DNA from: Adiantum capillus-veneris
Taxonomy: Eukaryota; Streptophyta; Polypodiopsida; Polypodiales; Pteridaceae
Length of the DNA: 64,000 nucleotides
NCBI GenBank assembly: GCA_014529385.2
Contig: CM043957.1
Coordinates: forward strand, 68,938,503 to 69,002,502
Direction: 5' to 3'
Below the pieces are notes generated by a model that worked only from the letters and a program-made list of their open reading frames with translations, was not told the DNA's origin and searched no databases. Both the position numbers and the translations under genes were made by a program. Positions 11,201 to 24,900 of this stretch are shown piece after piece. Numbering within the stretch: position 1 is the first letter of the stretch; every line of letters starts with the position of its first letter.

Positions 11201-12786
11201 TCTCAATTTCTTCAGAAGACTCTACTGTGATCTTTATTGTTTTGTCTTTATTCACCCTATCCCAGATTGTCTGCACATTGATGTGTACTGGAGCCAGATC
11301 TGCCCAGTACAAGAACTACTAGACATACCAGGCCTTGAATAGATTTCTGGAGTTGGCATTGGCAATGAACAGCACCATGCTAGCATATAAGAATTGGTTG
11401 ATGTTGATGCTGGCTTTTGGGTTTTGAACTTTGGCCGGTAACATGGAAAATAGTTTTTTTGAGAGTTGGTCTTTAGGACCATCCTGATGGTCTCCGTGAT
11501 GAATCTTTGAACATCAGTGCACTTCAATGCTGCAATTGGGATGCCCTGAGGACCATCCTTTTGCCTTTCTTACCTGCTCATCTTCTTTCAAAAATCTGCA
11601 CATTTTGTCGGTTGTAGTTAGTGTGGACTTTTGTTGAGCACATGGGCTACCTCGCCAGTCGTCAGATCCAGTCTTGTGTCATTTACTATTGCTATGCCCT
11701 TGTCAACTTGGTACATAATGAGCATCTGCTGTGTAATTCCTACATCAAAAGGCAATGTTGCTGCCTCCACTACTACCTCTAGTTGCCATAAATGCAACAT
11801 GGATTTCTCTTTCTTTTGAAAGATGTCTGCACATTGATGTGTACTGGAGCTAGATCTGCCCAGTACAAGAACTACTAGACATACCAGGCCTTGAATAGAT
11901 GTGTACTGGAGCCAGATCTGCCCAGTACAAGAACTACTAGACATACCAGGCCTTGAATAGATTTCTGGAGTTGGCATTGGCAATGAACAGCACCATGCTA
12001 GCATATAAGAATTGGTTGATGTTGATGCTGGCTTTTGGGTTTTGAACTTTGGCTGGTAACATGGAAAATAGTTTTTTTGAGAGTTGGTCTTTAGGACCAT
12101 CTTGATGGTCTCCGTGATGAATCTTTGAACATCAGTGCACTTCAATGCTGCAATTGGGATGCCCTGAGGACCATCCTTTTGCCTTTCTTACCTGCTCATC
12201 TTCTTTCAAAAATCTGCACATTTTGTCGGTTGTAGTTAGTGTGGACTTTTGTTGAGCACATGGGCTACCTCGCCAGTTGTCAGATCTAGTCTTGTGTCAT
12301 TTACTATTGCTATGCCCTTGTCAACTTGGTACATAGTGAGCATCTGCTGTGTAATTCCTACATCAAAAGGCAATGTTGCTGCCTCCACCACTACCTCTAG
12401 CTGCCATAAATGCAACATGGATTTCTCTTTCTTTTGAAAGATGTACTTAGCAATTTACTATGTTGGATCACTCCTAGAGCTTCTGCTACAGAAACCTTTA
12501 ACCTCTCTGCTTCTGTTGTCATAGTGTCTAATGTCTCTTGCATGTGTTGAGAGGTGGACTTCCTTCTCATGCACGACTCAGACGAGTAGGTGTGAGTGAA
12601 AGAGAACTTACATGTGGTGGTGGTGAAAGAACCATAGAGAGAATAACGTGGTGTTTTGGATAGAGCACCTGCAATTGTTGAGGATGTTTGTTTCTGTTGT
12701 GAGCTTGAAGTGGTTTGAGCAGTTTGTGAGCTCAAAGTGGTTTGAGCTCTAGGTGGTTTGAGCAAGTTGTGAGGAAAGTGGCACAA
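8285..12786 (-). pseudogene. Gene X2: decayed multi-exon gene, unknown function
   Basis: Canonical GT-AG introns separate exons at 9630 and upstream, 9250-9540, about 9048-9190, 8760-9009, 8476-8690 and 8285-8427 (stop TGA at 8285-8287). Frames join across three junctions: TGG AAG to GAA GAG, ending at AAG to TAT TAC, and AAT G to TG TCC. Upstream, from 12786 to about 9950, lie an N-terminal region (DLTTGEVAHVLN near 11640), a long helical coiled-coil part (9950-10830) and a Gln/Pro-rich linker (near 9950-10020). Late exons hold ALRGMVMNCSKWLRLP and CPWFLDYEDGGEFPEDE. Several nonsense codons (TAA, TAG, TGA) and frame slips show it is dead. I recognise no family. It lies on the same strand just 3' of Gypsy-B, so an env-like position is possible, but four or more introns argue for a captured or host gene. 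Confidence 0.6.
11283..12444. repeat. Tandem duplication inside gene X2 (618-bp period)
   Basis: The segment 11283-11826 recurs at 11901-12444. By eye there are seven differences in 544 bp, all transitions. A 62-bp piece between them (11839-11900) is a third copy of the start of the unit. The duplication repeats the N-terminal coding part of gene X2, so it postdates that gene's loss or helped cause it. Confidence 0.92.
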
Positions 12787-12888
12787 GAGGATGCGAGTAA
12801 AGTGGAGATGGATGGACTCTTTGCATAGTTATACGCACAAGAGGATCCGAGTAAAGTAGAGATGGGTGGTCTCTTTGCATAGTTATAC
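12781..12888. repeat. 54-bp tandem repeat, two copies
   Basis: Units at 12781-12834 and 12835-12888 differ at only a few positions. The 54-bp length keeps a reading frame, and the array falls near the presumed 5' part of gene X2. Confidence 0.9.
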
Positions 12889-13158
12889 GCACTTGTGCCA
12901 TGAATGCTCCACTCTTAGCCCACCTTTGATCTTTGTGCACCATTTGTGACGTGTCGCACATGCATTTGCATGCTTGCTTCATTATTACTGACAAGACTCT
13001 TTTTAGGATCATTTCATTAATTTTTCCTAAATGACCGCTATTTGATACTAGGTTTCCTGGTATATAAAACTGGATCTGGACTGGTTTGACTTCTAGGGTC
13101 TGAATTGAATGTTTCTTGAGGGTATTGAGTTGTTGACTTGATGCTGGTTTTGCCGCAT

Positions 13159-14196
13159 CTAGATTTGGTCTGAAGTTGTTGTTGCCACTGGTTTTGGAAC
13201 TGGCCTGACATAGAATAAGTCAAGTGGTTCTTCTTCAGCATCTGGTACTGGTTCTACTGGAATTGCCTCTGCCCTGGAATAGTATAACTTGATTTTGGCC
13301 CCATTGTAGACTCCAAGAAATAGAAAACCCAACACGTCTCCGAATCTTATTGTCCCATTGGAAAACACCCAGTCTACTTTATAAGGTCCCGACTGAGCTA
13401 TCTTTAGGTTTGACTTCTTAGGTCCCATTTTAGATTGATATAAGAGTACCAGATCACGCCTCTGAAACTCTCTTACCCTAATCCTACTATCATGCCAATT
13501 ATCCCTTCTTTGTTGAACCACTTCTTGTTCCAACATAGCCCTCCATTTGATTTCATCCAATTGTAGCAACTCATCCAACGTATTTTTCAAATTTTGATTG
13601 AAGTCCAATCCATGTTCAACTGTCAGTCGGAAAGCTAGGAATGACAAATTCTATTGTCATCTGCTTCAGTACCATAGATGCCTTTGAATGGTGTTATCCA
13701 AATAGTCACCTTATGAGCACTTCTATAAGCCCATAGTGCTATATGAAGCTTTGCATCCCACTGGTGCGGCTCCTTCTACACGATTTTAGTGAGAATAGTC
13801 TTGATTGTCTTATTTCTACTTTTTGCTTGACCATTGCACGTGGGATAGTACTGCGTTGATTTCCTCTACTTTACTAAAAACAGTTCCATCAAAATTTCCA
13901 GTGGGTCGTTTGATGAAATGAGTATCCTAGCTTGACACTATTTCAATGAGACAACCATATGTGCATATGATATTTTTATTAATAAACACAACATTGGATT
14001 GGGCAATGTTGTCTAGGAGTGCCTTAGCCTCTACCCACTAGCTAACATAGCAAGTAGCCATAATGATATATCTGTTCTTTCTGGGAGTCACTTTCTTGAA
14101 TGGACCCATGAAATCTAGTCCCCATTTCATAAATACTCCCAGTGGTTGTCCTTGAGTTAAAGGTGTCATCTTTGCTGTTGTAGGCCTCCCCATTCG
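13159..14196 (-). pseudogene. int: Gypsy-B integrase, decayed
   Basis: Integrase would insert the element cDNA into chromosomes. The core can be read in pieces upstream of 13647 (KWGLDFMGPFKKVTPRKNRY near 14120), and the C-terminal GPY/F-like module is clear at 13159-13647 (SGPYKVDWVFSNGTIRFGD). Stops and frame changes occur throughout 13650-14190. The C-terminal part keeps the longest open frame. Confidence 0.75.
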
Positions 14197-15575
14197 CTAA
14201 CATATGTCACGGGTTTTACAAAAAGTCTTGACATCAACCATCATTGTTTTCCACCATAATTGTGCTTGAAGAATCTTCTTATGGGCGACTTCCGTTGAAA
14301 AATGGCCTCTTGAATCTCCATTATGGTCTTCAGTGATAACCTGCATTCTTCCCTTCAATGACACACATCTTTGAAGCACATCATTGACTCCTAGTCTGTA
14401 CACCGCTCCCACAATGATAATGAATTTTAGGCTTTTTATAATGAGTGATTTCCTTTTATTTTGGGACCATTCATCTCGGAATTTACCCAAATGAAGAAAA
14501 TCATAGACGTTCTGCCATTCTGGGTCTCGTTCTTCTTTAGCTGTGCTGTGGAATAATTCACCATCTACTGGATCATCTCTCAAGGATGTTTGTGAATATC
14601 CCACTGTACTTTTGGAAAGAAAATCTACCCCGCAGTGTCTCTTCCCAGGTTTGCAAAAAATCTTAAACTTGAATTCCATAAGAAACATCATCCATATTTG
14701 CAATGATTGAATACATGTAGATGAATCTACAATAATAGCCACAATGTCCCATAAATACCTAAACTTCCCGGACATTTGTTGGTATCAACATCTCAAAAAT
14801 TACGGCTACTTTCTCCATGTTCGTGGCAATACCATTTTTTGACACAATATGTCTGATAAATTTTCCTTGTCTAACCATCAATACGTATTTCTCAGGATTT
14901 AAACAAATCTTATATAGATGGCATTTCTCAAAGACACACCATAAGTGGTCAAAATAGCTCTCTCTTTTTGTAGAATGCACAGAAAGATCATCCATGTAAA
15001 CTTGTAAGAAATTCCACAGATATACCTTAAAAGCATGGCTCATTAGCCATTGAATGTTGTTGGTGCATTGGTCAGTCCAAAAGGCATGACCCTGTGAGAA
15101 AAAAATCCCCATTCTGTGGGCAAAACCATTTTGTGTTGATCTTTGGGATCTATGGCTAGGTGATTATAACCAAAGAATCCACCCAAGAAGCTACAAGCCT
15201 CTTTCCCAACAACTACTTGTTCTAGGGCATGATCCATGATAGGAAGAGGATAGTTATCTCGTACGATAGCTACGTTCACCTTCTTGAGGTTCACACACAC
15301 TCTGAGTTTTCCATTCTTTTTTGGTACCACCACAATAGGTGATACCCAATCAATGTCTTCTGTTTCATAGATGAATTTGACTTCCTTGAGTTTCTCAATC
15401 TCTTCCTTGATCTTTTTAGCAAATGTCTCATTGTAGGTGTAAGGTCGTCTCGCATAGGGATAGTATGCTGACATATTTCAGGATCCACTCCCTTGAGATC
15501 ATTATAGGAACAAGCAAAAACATCCCTATACTCTTTTAACGTCCAAATGAGAATTTCTTCCTTCTCTTGGGACAA
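14197..15575 (-). pseudogene. pol: Gypsy-B reverse transcriptase with RNase H deletion
   Basis: RT copies element RNA to DNA. Visible motifs are WVSPIVVVPKKNGKLRVCV, DNYPLPIMDHALEQV, FGLTNAPTTF and the catalytic YMDD (14987-14998, within QVYMDDLSVHS). After the thumb (GHCGYYCRFIYMYSII) most of RNase H is missing: the frame passes within about 25 codons to the HCGVDFLSKS motif that normally ends RNase H, followed by the integrase zinc-binding region (14197-14500). Gypsy-C retains the missing stretch (TLFVWIDECEESF onward). Confidence 0.85.
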
Positions 15576-15579
15576 ATTT

Positions 15580-16474
15580 GTGGCTATGTTTGTTGGCTTA
15601 GAGTCCTCTCCTGGCTCTGCTAGGTCAATTCGTTTGGCATTTTCATGTTCCTCATAGGATTTTCCTGGTTCTTTTGTTGGCTGTCATAATGAGTGCTCTA
15701 CAATGATCCATCAATCTTGCAATGTATATTTTTTGTAGTGCAAAGGAATACTTATTGCTCCTCGTTTGTCATTGTCTAACTCCATTTCAGTTGTCTAGAC
15801 CTCTTTCAAGGTCCTCTTCGATTCCTTGTACTTCGCTTTGCGCTCAATTTTAGTCATTAGAGATTTTGGTCCCTTGGTTTCGTCAGGCTTGCTTGATTTC
15901 TGTTTTGTTTTGGTGTGTCTATCCTTGTTTTTCATGGTTGGCCGTTATTTTGTCCTTGATGCAATCCAAAGCATCTATCATCACCAAGAATTGAGTTTTG
16001 TTCTCTATTGCTTGTTTTGACTCCTTCCTCCTCATGTTATTTGCCTGTTTTCTGCGATACCTTTGTTGGCATCTATGATGCTGATTTGAAAACTCAAAAA
16101 ACTTTTCTTCTCCTCCCTCGATTAGCAGTTTTTCCCGTACATGTTCTTTTCAAAATATGTTTCCTTCGTTATGAGTGTTTTCTCCTCCAACTCATCTGTG
16201 GCATCGTAATAATGATAAGAGAAAACTATTTCTCCTCCATCAGTTTAATAGTCACCATGTAGATAGGAACTATGTGGTAACCCTCCTCATCACAAAACTG
16301 TGTGGGTATGGATTCATTAGCGCATACGTCCATAGTAGCCAGAATTTGAGTCCACTCAAATGGCTCAAACAGATGCTCAAGAAATGGTTTGGGTACGTAT
16401 TCGGCATCGTTTACCTCTCGGTTTAATATGCAATCTTCTCTTTGTAAACTACCAGACGCAAAAGCTCCTTGCAC
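15580..16474 (-). pseudogene. Gypsy-B linker between protease and RT
   Basis: Carries the conserved unexplained domain EHLFEPFEW, QILATMDVCAN and FCDEEGY (16226-16474). It is followed towards RT by a charged region with many stops. The matching parts are 4520-4640 in Gypsy-A and 48330-48470 in Gypsy-C. Confidence 0.65.
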
Positions 16475-16489
16475 CCAACTTGGAGTGTC

Positions 16490-17084
16490 TTAATGTATCC
16501 ATGAAGACATTTTAGTTTCCACTGAGGTTTTCGAATCCAAATCTTGGATTGGTGTTCTAAAGATGTCCTTGTAAGAATGACCCTTCAAATTTACCTGAGT
16601 AATTGATCCCACTTGTTTCAGGTAAAGGCAATCATTCCTCCAATCCTGGATCAATTGTATTTGTCTCATGAAAGGTCTTCTTGGGATAATTTTGCAATTG
16701 AGTTTTTTCTCCAAAATCTGCAATGGCAAAAGTGTGTTGGTAGTCAATTCCACAAGAGCTGATTATTACATTTTCTAGTAAGCCAAATGGTTTCTCATTA
16801 TGCCCATCTGCCAACAATTTCATTCGTGTTTGTCTGATTGCTGGTTTTTTCCAAGCTTCCCAAACAGGTTTTGTTTCTATGGAAATGCCTGCTCCACTGT
16901 CCAAAAGAGCCATGGTCGTTACATCATTGTATTGTACTGGAAGGGTAGTGTTTCCTTTGTTCCCCTCATAGTAATCCCCAATTTTGTTCATGGACATAGA
17001 TTTGATAATTTTAGCCTGCATCTCCTTGTTTTGCAATTCCTCCAAGTTTTCCTGGGTTACCCCCTTTAAGCCCATCTTTCCCAT
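16490..17084 (-). pseudogene. pro: Gypsy-B aspartic protease
   Basis: The retropepsin motif ALLDSGAGISIET with intact D-S-G is followed by KLLADGHNEKPFGLLENVI and a degraded counterpart of IILGRPF. Sequence upstream of 17084 no longer matches the family, so gag has been lost or displaced here. Confidence 0.8.
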
Positions 17085-18350
17085 GGTAATTTGCAGATCT
17101 TTCTATACATTAGGGGGTCTTTTTGGGGCCCTTTAATCTACCCCAAGCCTAATGACAATGATTAGGTAGTGGAGCAATATGAGGAGGCCATGTGGACAAA
17201 AATATTGGGTCTATCAATCCCTAATTTTTAGGGGTCAAACTTGGAGTGTAGGCTTTTCTTTTTTGTAAATGGACATGAAAATTGCAAAATCTTCAAAAAT
17301 AAAGATTTGGGTCTATTTTTTATTTTGAATACTGCTGGCTGGAGTGAATGGTCCACCCTCAAAAAGTGGGCTAGCCCCAAACACGCCCCCTCATCATTAA
17401 TTTGACATTCAAGTCTACTTTTTCCTCCCTTCACTCACTTCTTCTCTCTCTACATACCAGATCTGACCCCTCCTCTCTCTACAACCAAAAATCTTTGTTT
17501 TCACTCTCTCTCCTATTGAAAGAGTACCTTTCTGGACTCCTCTCTATCCAATATACCATCCCCTTCTCTCCCAACCCTAGTTCTGAGTTTTGGCTTCTTT
17601 TTGGCTATGGAGAGCTTGTAACACAATCCATTTTTCCCTTCTCTTGGAGGCCTTCCTCTTATGCTTGTACCTATTCTCCACTCGCATCTTGGGGCCTTAC
17701 ATACATCTTGTAGAGCTTAATAGCTTCAACTACCCAAGCTTAAGGTTTAGGGACCTTTAGTTTGCAAAGCTTTAGGGTTAGAGAGCTTCAACTTAAAATG
17801 CTTTAGGTTTTAGGAACCTTCAACTTGCAAAGATTTAGGGACAAGGGAGCTTCATCTTGCACAGTGTAAGAAGCTTGGAAAGCATGAGTTGTAGACCTCA
17901 TTCAAGGATAGGCTCATTCTGTTGCAGTAACAAGCAAGATGACAATGGCCATTGGGTAACCACAACCTTTGTGACAGGCATGTGGGAACAAAGGGAGCCC
18001 ACAAAGTCTCTTGTCGATTTGTCGGACTGAAGTCCCATCATTGGAAGGGTCATATTGAGGCTGTCCGGGGTGGGCAACAAGAGAGGCGACCTCTAAACAC
18101 CCCTCAAGGCTCCCGTGCTGCTCAATTGGGGCTGGGGCAAACTCAAGCAAGGAACAACAACAAACCCACAGCCAAACAAGTGAAGGGGCACCACCTAGTT
18201 ATGGTAGCGAACTAGGATGCAAGAGAGATTTTGTCACACCCAAGAAGATGCACCACAAAACACACACAAAAAATCTCACACCAAGACACACACCAAATGG
18301 AGCAGAGAGAGCTAGAGCAAAGGGAAGAGAGAGAGAGGAATGGAACTTGA
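17085..18350. other. Unassigned DNA with degenerate CTTTAGGG-type repeats
   Basis: No supported gene. Between 17730 and 17870 a roughly 45-bp degenerate unit (CTTCAACTTGCAAAG plus TTTAGGG) recurs three to four times. The pyrimidine-rich stretch at 17400-17560 resembles a plant leader or LTR region. Confidence 0.5.
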
Positions 18351-18351
18351 G

Positions 18352-18399
18352 TAATACCTTGTTTGTGACTTGCAATAATACCTTGTTTGTGACTTGCAA
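18352..18399. repeat. 24-bp perfect tandem repeat, two copies
   Basis: The units at 18352-18375 and 18376-18399 are identical and contain TTGTTTGTGACTTGC. The second copy is followed by unrelated sequence. Confidence 0.95.
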
Positions 18400-18788
18400 A
18401 TGGAGATGGTTCGTTATGATGCTATCGTAGAGCTTGTACAAAACTAACTCATGCTTAGTAAATGCTAAACACTGCCAACACACACACTGTCTTAAGGTGT
18501 GGGAGACCTCTAACCACAATACCCTCTTACAATGGACACAAAATTGGCAATGAAAACACACTAAAACAATCAAATGATAGAAACGTAAAATACACAAGTC
18601 ACCTGAATTCACCAAACCGTATCGCACAAGTGGAAGGATGAAGATTTGAACGTCGAATCACACCTTTGATGCACCAAACCTCAATTTATTGATGATGGAG
18701 GAACATATACAATAGTGGTTTTGAGATTTTTGAACTCACGCTCTCTCACTTGCAATGTGTAGCTTGAAAGCTTCTCTCATACCAAAAG

Positions 18789-18983
18789 TGAAGCTCACAA
18801 AGTAGTTGCTACGCCTAAGTCTCTCCTCATGCGTAGAGTGTTGGGGTGCTATGTGAGATATTGGAGGTTTTACAAGAAGGAGAGGGGCCTATTTATACGT
18901 TGGAGACCTCTCATTAAGATTATTGGAAATCCTAATTTACAAGCTAACGAATTAGGATTATGATTTTTCTGAATATCAAAACA
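18789..18983 (-). mobile_element. Possible short LTR with adjoining primer site
   Basis: On the minus strand it starts TGTTTTGATATTC and ends GCTTCA, and 18773-18784 reads TGGTATGAGAG-, one base off the Met-tRNA primer site. A TATA box (TATAAATA on the minus strand, 18890-18897) lies at a sensible position. No partner LTR was found. Confidence 0.35.
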
Positions 18984-19072
18984 TTGCGGGCCTTCATTGT
19001 CTGCTTGAGTCATGGATGTGGGCTCAAAAGAGAGCATTATTGATGGTAGATAAGGTGAAAGTAGAGTTTTAA

Positions 19073-19073
<1 letters not shown>

Positions 19074-19160
<87 letters not shown>
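19074..19160. repeat. AG microsatellite, about 87 bp
   Basis: Near-perfect AG repeat between the short LTR and the inverted gag-protease fragment. Confidence 0.97.
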
Positions 19161-19162
<2 letters not shown>

Positions 19163-19318
19163 GTTACTATGCACATGTAGGCTTGAGGTGAGGTGTCTTT
19201 TATGGTTAGGTCGATGACTATTTTGTGTTAGTGGTTAGTGGAATGGGGTAAAATTACATGGCATATGCACTCAAGGTGTATTATATGATTTATACAATGA
19301 TAAAAAGTAAGAGAAGGA

Positions 19319-20265
19319 TTAGAATATACACAATTTGATGTCAAATGCCTCCACAAAAACATTTTTACAAATGCCTACACACCTAGCCTTGCTATTGTTT
19401 GCCATTTTCACTTTGATTTCAGGTGTCTCATGGAATTGCATGCCTAGTCTTTGCATAAATCCTTCTGTCATGATGCAAATTTGTGCACCCCCATCCACTA
19501 GACCCTTCCTAGCCAACCTTCCTTTGATGTAACAATCTAGCACAGGTGTAATATCCTCATTCATTCCAGCTTGTGCAATTTTTACAACATGCACACTCTC
19601 TTTTACCTTTCTCCTTGTGGTAACAGCCTTCATTAAATCCCTCCTAACTTACGGACATAATGCAAGAAATTGAGGCCATGAGATATCAGGACCCTTACCT
19701 CTCATCTCTTCCAACAAGTTGTATGGAGCCATACCATGTCCAAGGGGGAAGTCTTGGAGGTTGATACAACGTCGAGTCCACTTGGATTCATTGGTCTCCT
19801 TCACCTTCTTTTCTCGTCCATGGTCACTTTGTGATGTGACTCCTTCTTTTTTCTTACCTTTTCCATGGCCATGCTTAATGCCAGTTGCTTCCATGTCCAA
19901 CTCATTTGAATTTTTCACCTCTACCACATGAACATTTGGATCTAGCAAAAGTGGAACTAATTCCACTCCTCGTGGAGGTGGTCTTCCTCCATTTGGCCTT
20001 TGTAGAAGCCGTGGTTGTTGACTTTTTCCTTTACTTGCATTCATTTCAGTGGGTAATTCAAGTTAGATCTTCCTAGCTCCCCACGGGGCCAAGGACAATT
20101 ATACATCGCATGTCCATACTCTCCGCAATTCCAACATTGTAAAAGTCGCTTAGGTCGTGGCTCACACTCTTTTGCTTTCTTTGTTTGTCCCTTGGGACCT
20201 ATAGCTTGTGCAAGGTGAATTGACAAGTTACTTAAGGATTCATAAGAATAGGTTTCCCGTTCCAT
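19319..20265 (-). pseudogene. gag-pro: Gypsy gag-protease fragment, inverted next to a chromovirus pol
   Basis: On the minus strand a CCHC knuckle (CWNCGEYGHAMYNC, canonical C-x2-C-x4-H-x4-C, near 20110-20160) is followed by a basic linker and a protease domain with GLVDGGAQICIMTE (19319-19633). The active site reads D-G-G where D-[ST]-G is usual. The fragment stops within protease at its low-coordinate end and touches the plus-strand RT at about 20256. It may be the 5' half of the same element turned round, or an unrelated copy. Confidence 0.7.
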
Positions 20266-22755
20266 GGGTAGAAGACCTATTTGATAAGCTACAAGGGTCC
20301 ACCTACTTCAGTAGGATTGACCTAAAAAGTGGCTATCATCAAATAAGGATAGTTGATCAAGACATTGTAAAGACTGCATTTCGCACTACGCTTGGTCTCT
20401 ACAAATACATTGTCATGCACCAGCCACATTCAACCGCTTGATGGAGAAGCTATTTAGTTCTCACCAAACCTTTACTAGAGTGTTCTTTGATGATATTATC
20501 ATCTACTCTAATTCACTAGATGAACACAAGAAACACCTCCATGTAGTATTTCAAGTTCTAAGAGAGAATAAACTTTATGTTAATCGAAAAAAGTGAAATT
20601 TTCTTGCAAGAGATTCAGTATTTAGGTCACATTATCTCTCAAGATGACATCCAAATGGATCCATCAAAGTTAGAGGCAATAAAAGGATGGCCTAAACCAA
20701 GGAATCTTCATGAATTAAGAAGCTTTATAGATATGTGTGCATACTATAGACGCTTCATAGAAAAGTTCTCACAAATTGCAGGACCATTAGATGACCTAAC
20801 AAAGAAAAACGTTAGGTATACATGTGCTACCAAGGAGAACAATGCTTTCAAAAAGCTTAAAAAGCTTATCTCTCAACTAGTGCTTACACTGTCGGATCTC
20901 TCAAAGCCATTTGAGGCGCAATGTGACGGTTGTGGTGATTGCCTTTGTGCTGTTTTGCTCCAATAAGGGCACGCCATAGCCTATGAAATTCGAAGGCTCG
21001 ACCCTGTTGAGCAAGCTCTAGGCATATATGAAAAGGAACTCCTCGCAGTTCTACATGCCTTAGACTCATGGAAGCACTATATATTGGGGACTCCTTTCAT
21101 TCTGCGGATGGATCACCAAAGTCTTAAGTACTTCATGACGCAGACCAAGCTCTCCGACAAACAAATGAGGTTGGAAAATTTCCTTTCGCAATTTTATTTT
21201 CATATTTCCTTTCGCAATTTTATTTTCATAATCAAGTAGCCGATGCACTCTCAAGACGACTGAGAGTGAATGCGGTTTTTATAGCAACTCACAATTATAT
21301 ATCTTCTATGATAGATGAGTATGCTATTGATCCCGATTTTAGAGATGTGATTTCAGCCCTTGCAGTGGGGAAGAAAGAGGAACCATTTACTTTACAAGAT
21401 GGTTATCTTCTCTATGGCAATAGACTATGTGTTACTAACTCACTACATGAGAAAGTAATACATCTCATGCTCCTCCTTATGCGGGGCATAGAGGGATTCA
21501 GTCTACTCTAAAGGGGATTGAAACATATTTCTATTGGCCTCCCATGAAGGCAAACATACAAGAGTATGTTTCTAAATGTGTGGTATGCCAAAAGACGAAG
21601 CTTGATAGAGGGAAGCAACCTGGATTGCTTCAACCTTTGCCAATCCCTAATTCACCATGGGAGAGCATATCTATGGATTTTGCTTTGGATTGTCGAAGTC
21701 TATCCATGCCAAATACGGGAATATGGAAGATAGTAGACAGGTTTAGTAACAAGCTCACTTAATACCTGTCAAAAAGACTATCAAAGCCCATCAAATGGAA
21801 ACCCTCTTCATATCACAAATATTTAAGTATCATGGCTTGCCAATGTTCGTGGATAGAGATCCTAGAATGACCAATAATTTTTGGAAGGGTCTCTTTGGGA
21901 ATTTAGGGACAAGGCTAAACTTCTCTTCGGCCTATCACCCGCAAACGGATGGCCAAAGTGAAATAGGTAACCTAATAATTCTTGATCTAATAAAAGCCTA
22001 TGTAACATAAGTAGACCAAAGGTCCCAATGGGAGAGGTACTTACCCTTAGTGGAGTATGCCTACAACAACACTGCACATACTTCCACGGGAAAAGCACCT
22101 TTTGATGTAATTGAGGGAAGATAAAAAAGTCCCCTACTACTTAAGCATGGGAAGATCTTTGCTGCAGATGAGTATAGTGGAGACCTACAAGAATCTTTCC
22201 AAAAGATTAAGGATGCTGTCTCTACCTCACAGCAAAGGCAAAAGGCTGCTGCTGATAAGCACAGAAGAGCCCAAGCCTTTAAAGAAAATGATTGGGTCTT
22301 ACTTAAATTTCCCAAGGCTCGATTAAGGCACACGACGAGCAAGAATCCTACGGGACACCAAAAGTACTATGCTAAGTTAGCAACAAGCTACTAGAATCCC
22401 TTCCAGATTTTTAGGCCAATCAATGAGATGGCCTATCAACTCAAGTTGCCCAACCATTGGCTCATACACAATGCTTTCCATGTGAGCCTACTAAAGCCTT
22501 ACAAAGGAGAGCCACCTCAAGAACCAATTATTGAAGACCCACTGGAGATCGAGGACCAAGAAGAGGTGCTGTCTCACTGAGCCCGAGTCCATTCTCCGAC
22601 ATGAAGAAAAGGTACTAAGAGGCGGTAAGACTATCCAATGATATCTTATTAAGTTTAATTATTATCCTTTTGAAGATGCTAGATGGATGCAAGGCATACA
22701 ATTAAAGGATAACCTAAACCTTGTCAATGCTTACAATGGTTCCCTAGAGTAAGCA
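20256..22755 (+). pseudogene. pol: Chromovirus (Ty3/gypsy) RT-RNase H-integrase-chromodomain
   Basis: RT starts at VPWVEDLFDKLQGSTYFSRI. The conserved stretch before APATF is missing, which shifts the frame near 20420; the catalytic box reads FFDD (20483-20494) rather than YxDD. The RNase H region spans 20900-21260 (DGCGDCLCAVLLQ). Integrase keeps zinc-binding residues (CVVCQKTK), the first Asp (ISMDFALD), the second (FVDRDPRM) and the Glu (TDGQSE), spread over several frames. A chromodomain-like end (YLIKFNYYPFEDARWM, 22584-22750, with one TGA) supports chromovirus assignment; such domains steer integration to marked chromatin. Confidence 0.82.

Positions 22756-24900
<2,145 letters not shown>

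Larger units (their letters stand above)
13159..17084 (-). mobile_element. Gypsy-B: Ty3/gypsy pol region with internal deletion
   Basis: Order on the minus strand is protease, linker, RT, residual RNase H, integrase. No gag is visible beyond 17084, where unrelated DNA starts, and no LTR was recognised at either end. Protein motifs closely match Gypsy-C (YTYNETFAKKIKEEIEKLKE in both), so the two are the same family. Frames are broken many times. Confidence 0.8.

Noticed and set aside
11283-12444. CRISPR-like or LTR-pair interpretation of the direct repeats
   Set aside because: The repeat is one tandem duplication inside a coding region, without TG...CA ends, spacers or primer site.
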